The position numbers and the translations under genes were made by a program. 64,000 bases of DNA from Symbiodinium natans (taxonomy: Eukaryota; Sar; Dinophyceae; Suessiales; Symbiodiniaceae): contig CAJNDS010002490.1 in the NCBI GenBank assembly GCA_905221605.1, positions 598,501 to 662,500 on the forward strand, read 5' to 3'. The first letter of the stretch is position 1, and each line of letters opens with the position of its first letter. The notes beneath the pieces were generated by a model. That model was not told where the DNA came from and searched no databases. It saw nothing but the letters and a program-made list of their open reading frames with translations. Shown here in pieces: positions 61,960 through 64,000 of this stretch.

Positions 61960-62016
61960 TCTTCGGTGGGTCGGAGGTTTGGGCCTTTGCCCCCTCTAGG
62001 GCCGTTCTTCTCAGGG
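61960..62016 (+). CDS. Candidate micro-exon next to MITE E
   Basis: Plus strand: the acceptor (GCAAG| or AGTAG|) lies at the MITE E end. The frame reads VFGGSEVWAFAPSRAVLLR, then GTTCCGGG. Confidence 0.45.
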
Positions 62017-62130
62017 TTCCGGGTTCAGGGTTTCGGGTTCAGGGTTTCGGGTTCAGGGTTTCGGGTTCAGAAACCCTAAGCCCTAAGCCCTAAACCCTAA
62101 ACTCTAAACCGGGGCCGCTTTGGTGGCAAG

Positions 62131-62170
62131 GCCCTTGTCTCCGACCCCTGTCTGAGATCCCAGCGCACTG
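62131..62170 (+). CDS. Candidate micro-exon
   Basis: Plus strand: acceptor GGTGGCAAG|G, 13 codons ALVSDPCLRSQRT and a GC donor (ACTG|GCAAGG). A minus-strand reading is open as well (ALGSQTGVGDKGLATK), but its acceptor lacks the following G. Confidence 0.45.
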
Positions 62171-62213
62171 GCAAGGCATGGCTTGGGATGTTGCCCTCTC
62201 CAGGAATATTGTT

Positions 62214-62280
62214 CTTAGGGTTTAGGGTTTAGGGTTTAGGGTTTAGGGTTTAGGGTTTAGGGTTTAGGGTTTAGGGTTTG
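62214..62280. repeat. Telomere-like array (TTTAGGG)n, about 9 units
   Basis: A perfect array; with the CCCTAAA run at 62,080-62,110 it brackets the 62,131-62,170 segment. Confidence 0.97.
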
Positions 62281-62559
62281 GGCTGTCAGGTTTTGGGTCT
62301 AGGCTTTGGCAGCAGTCTTTAGGAAGATGCTACTTGCAGATAAGGACCGAATAGGGACGGCTACTCCAAAAGGGACTTCCCAAGTTGCTGACATAAACAA
62401 CGGTGAGACGATAGCAGGAGCATGACACAGCGGCACCATGGGGCCTAGCCCAAAACGATAAACCACACAAAACTAAGCCCTAAAACCCAAACCTAAGCCC
62501 AAAACCTTGAACCCCCAAACCCTCCGACCCCCCCTGAAAATCCCCAAATTTTAGGCCCG

Positions 62560-62690
62560 TTGCCTCGGGGGTGGGGGGTGGGGTGGTGTTGGGGTGGGTG
62601 GGGGAGGGGGGGGTGCGGGGGGTGGGTTGGGGGGCTGGGGTGGGGGGGTGGGGTGGGGGTGGAGGGTGGGGAGGGAGGCTTTTGGTTTGT
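62560..62690. repeat. G-rich GGGGTGGG tract
   Basis: A low-complexity G/T tract of about 130 bp with many G runs. Open frames through it (poly-Pro on the minus strand) are artefacts. Confidence 0.93.
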
Positions 62691-62879
62691 AGGGTTTGAT
62701 TTTTGGGCCTCTGGGCTCACGGTTCGTTGAGGGTTCTCGGGTTTGGGTGCATTGATGAGGGCTCACTGGGACCTGCAGTTCTGCAACAGAGAAGTCCGCA
62801 AATGCCGGTTGTTTTTGCCGAGCAGCTAGTGCTGAGAACAGTCCCCGGCCCTGGAAACCCTAGCAAGTGCGGACTACGC

Positions 62880-63260
62880 CGTTGCAGTGGTAGTAGTCGA
62901 AGTAGAAGAAGGATGGAGTTGTAGCTGTATTAGCAGAGACATAGAAAAAGTATGAGTAACAGAAATAGCGGTAGTAAAAGCATCAACAAGAGTAGTCACA
63001 ACAGCAAGAGCAGTGCTTATCGCGATCGTAATCAGAATAGAACTGGGATGGCAATGCACAGTAAAGCAATAGCATCATACGTAACAGCTAGCAATCGTGC
63101 TAGTACTCATAGTGATAGCAACAGTAACAGTACAGGTAGCAGCGATAGTGATGGTGAAACACAGTGACCGCTATAGCGAAAGTAAGAGTAAGAGCAATCA
63201 CAAGAAGCAGCAAGTAAGAACGAGCATAAGCACAAATACACACAAGAGTAAACTTAAATG
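62880..63260. repeat. Decayed AGC/AGT/AAG-rich simple sequence
   Basis: Short runs such as GTAGTAGTCG and GTAACAG recur with many changes, so all frames are rich in Ser, Asn and Lys. It resembles the tail of the 50.2-51.2 kb trinucleotide region. Confidence 0.7.
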
Positions 63261-63392
63261 CGTTGAGTTGCTTCCGATGGAATTTGGTTCAGTCCCCTAA
63301 AGACATTCAACCCCAAAACTCTGGAGCCTTAAACCCTAAACCAAGCTTTCCTAGGACGCACAGGCCCCGAACCCCCTCCGCCCCACGCGAGC

Positions 63393-63597
63393 TTGGCACA
63401 CAAAGGGTTCAAAATTCTACAACAAGCCCAAAGAGCCCAATACCTGTTCTCAACTCGGAGATTGATGCTGTTGGCACCTTCCGAGCTGGTGCCACGTTCC
63501 GAAAGCGAAGTGCATGACGGCCTTCCTTTGCTTCGTGCTGTCTATGGGTGGCTCTTCAAAATTCCCCAACCGAAGAACTTCTACTATGTAGTTCCTG
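63393..63597 (+). CDS. Exon of a plus-strand gene, hypothetical
   Basis: An open frame includes RRLMLLAPSELVPRSESE, LLRAVYGWLFKIPQPKNF and YYVVP, and ends in phase 1 at donor CCTG|GTAGCC. The 5' boundary is uncertain; ACAACAAG| at about 63,426 is one option. The codons look clearly coding. Confidence 0.65.
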
Positions 63598-63614
63598 GTA
63601 GCCGGCAGGTGCAT

Positions 63615-63712
63615 GAACCTGCATGGGCTATTATACCCGATGAGCCCTTAAGAAAAAGGCCCTTGAAAAAGGCTTGGCCTTAGGGGATTCTAAGGCCTAA
63701 TAGCCCATGCTG
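63615..63712. repeat. Intronic MITE with ATGGGCTATTA ends
   Basis: CATGGGCTATTATACC and the inverse CCTAATAGCCCATG, with inner AAAAAGGCCCTTG/CAAGGGCC-like arms. It fills most of the 153-nt intron between the two exons. Confidence 0.75.
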
Positions 63713-63750
63713 GAAGGTCGACATGCATAAGAAGATAGAACCACAGTCAG

Positions 63751-63836
63751 AGGCCGGTCCGTGGCCTGTTTCGCCACGACAGCCCGCGCTGAAGATTCTC
63801 ATAAACATGCTGCAATCAGGAGCTTTCTTTCTGTAG
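63751..63836 (+). CDS. Terminal exon of the 3'-end plus-strand gene
   Basis: Acceptor CCACAGTCAG|. The split codon with the previous exon gives Glu, then AGPWPVSPRQPALKILINM, LQSGAFFL and TAG at 63,834-63,836. Phase matches exactly. Confidence 0.65.
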
Positions 63837-64000
63837 AATTTCATGACAACGACGAATCTAGGGGCTGCTGAAGAACTCGAATTAGAGTAGGGTTTTGGGG
63901 GTTAGTATACTTATATAGGGACCATAAAAACTAGTCATTATTCCGACCTCTACACTAAGCTTCTGAACCAGCATTCTTTCAACTGAATGTTTGCAGACGA
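63837..64000. other. Possible 3' UTR and downstream DNA
   Basis: Unique DNA after a stop codon. I see no further exon or repeat family apart from a TATAGGGACC fragment. Confidence 0.4.

Noticed and set aside
62560-62690. G-quadruplex regulatory element
   Set aside because: G runs are dense enough to fold, but it is simple GGGGTGGG sequence with no link to a gene start that I can show.

Overview
This is nuclear DNA of a eukaryote, most likely a dinoflagellate. Blocks of the telomere-type heptamer TTTAGGG/CCCTAAA lie inside the sequence every few hundred bases, in both orientations, so this is not a chromosome end. Between them lie many short (about 35-125 nt) GC-rich segments that read as exons. 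Where a known domain can be followed from one segment to the next, the implied introns use GC, GA or GT at the 5' site and AG|G at the 3' site. That is the splice pattern known for dinoflagellates. A chromerid or another alveolate is the main alternative. No spliced-leader gene or rRNA was seen by eye.

Layout. 1-8.5 kb: telomere-like arrays, MITEs and one exon-like cluster at 4.6-5.1 kb. 8.5-19 kb (minus strand): micro-exons of a protein with two ShKT domains. 19.3-36.5 kb (minus): more micro-exons, two terminal exons with stop codons (19.36 kb; 29.34 kb, aspartic-protease-like C-terminus), and the second S1 domain. 36.6-38.2 kb: minisatellites. 38.4-42 kb (minus): the first S1 RNA-binding domain, split over three exons. 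42.4-48.0 kb: a decayed LINE-type retroelement (plus strand) that splits a MITE. 48.4-57.4 kb (minus): further micro-exons, trinucleotide expansions, a transposase-like remnant, an AT-rich duplicated island, a hairpin satellite and a candidate signal-peptide first exon. 57.2-64 kb: coding switches to the plus strand. Two gene ends can be read there, with stops at 60,004 and 63,834.

The most unusual feature is the relation of exons and telomere-like repeats. In sense orientation most introns begin with TTTAGGG copies right after the 5' splice site and end with CCCTAAA copies just before the 3' splice site. The two ends of one intron could therefore pair in the RNA. About a dozen MITE families also occur. 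At least one (family A) carries splice-like sequence in its terminal inverted repeats and abuts exon ends, like an introner.

Limits: exon calls are by eye. Those tied to a known domain or joined in phase are fairly firm. The others are candidates, and some read open on both strands.
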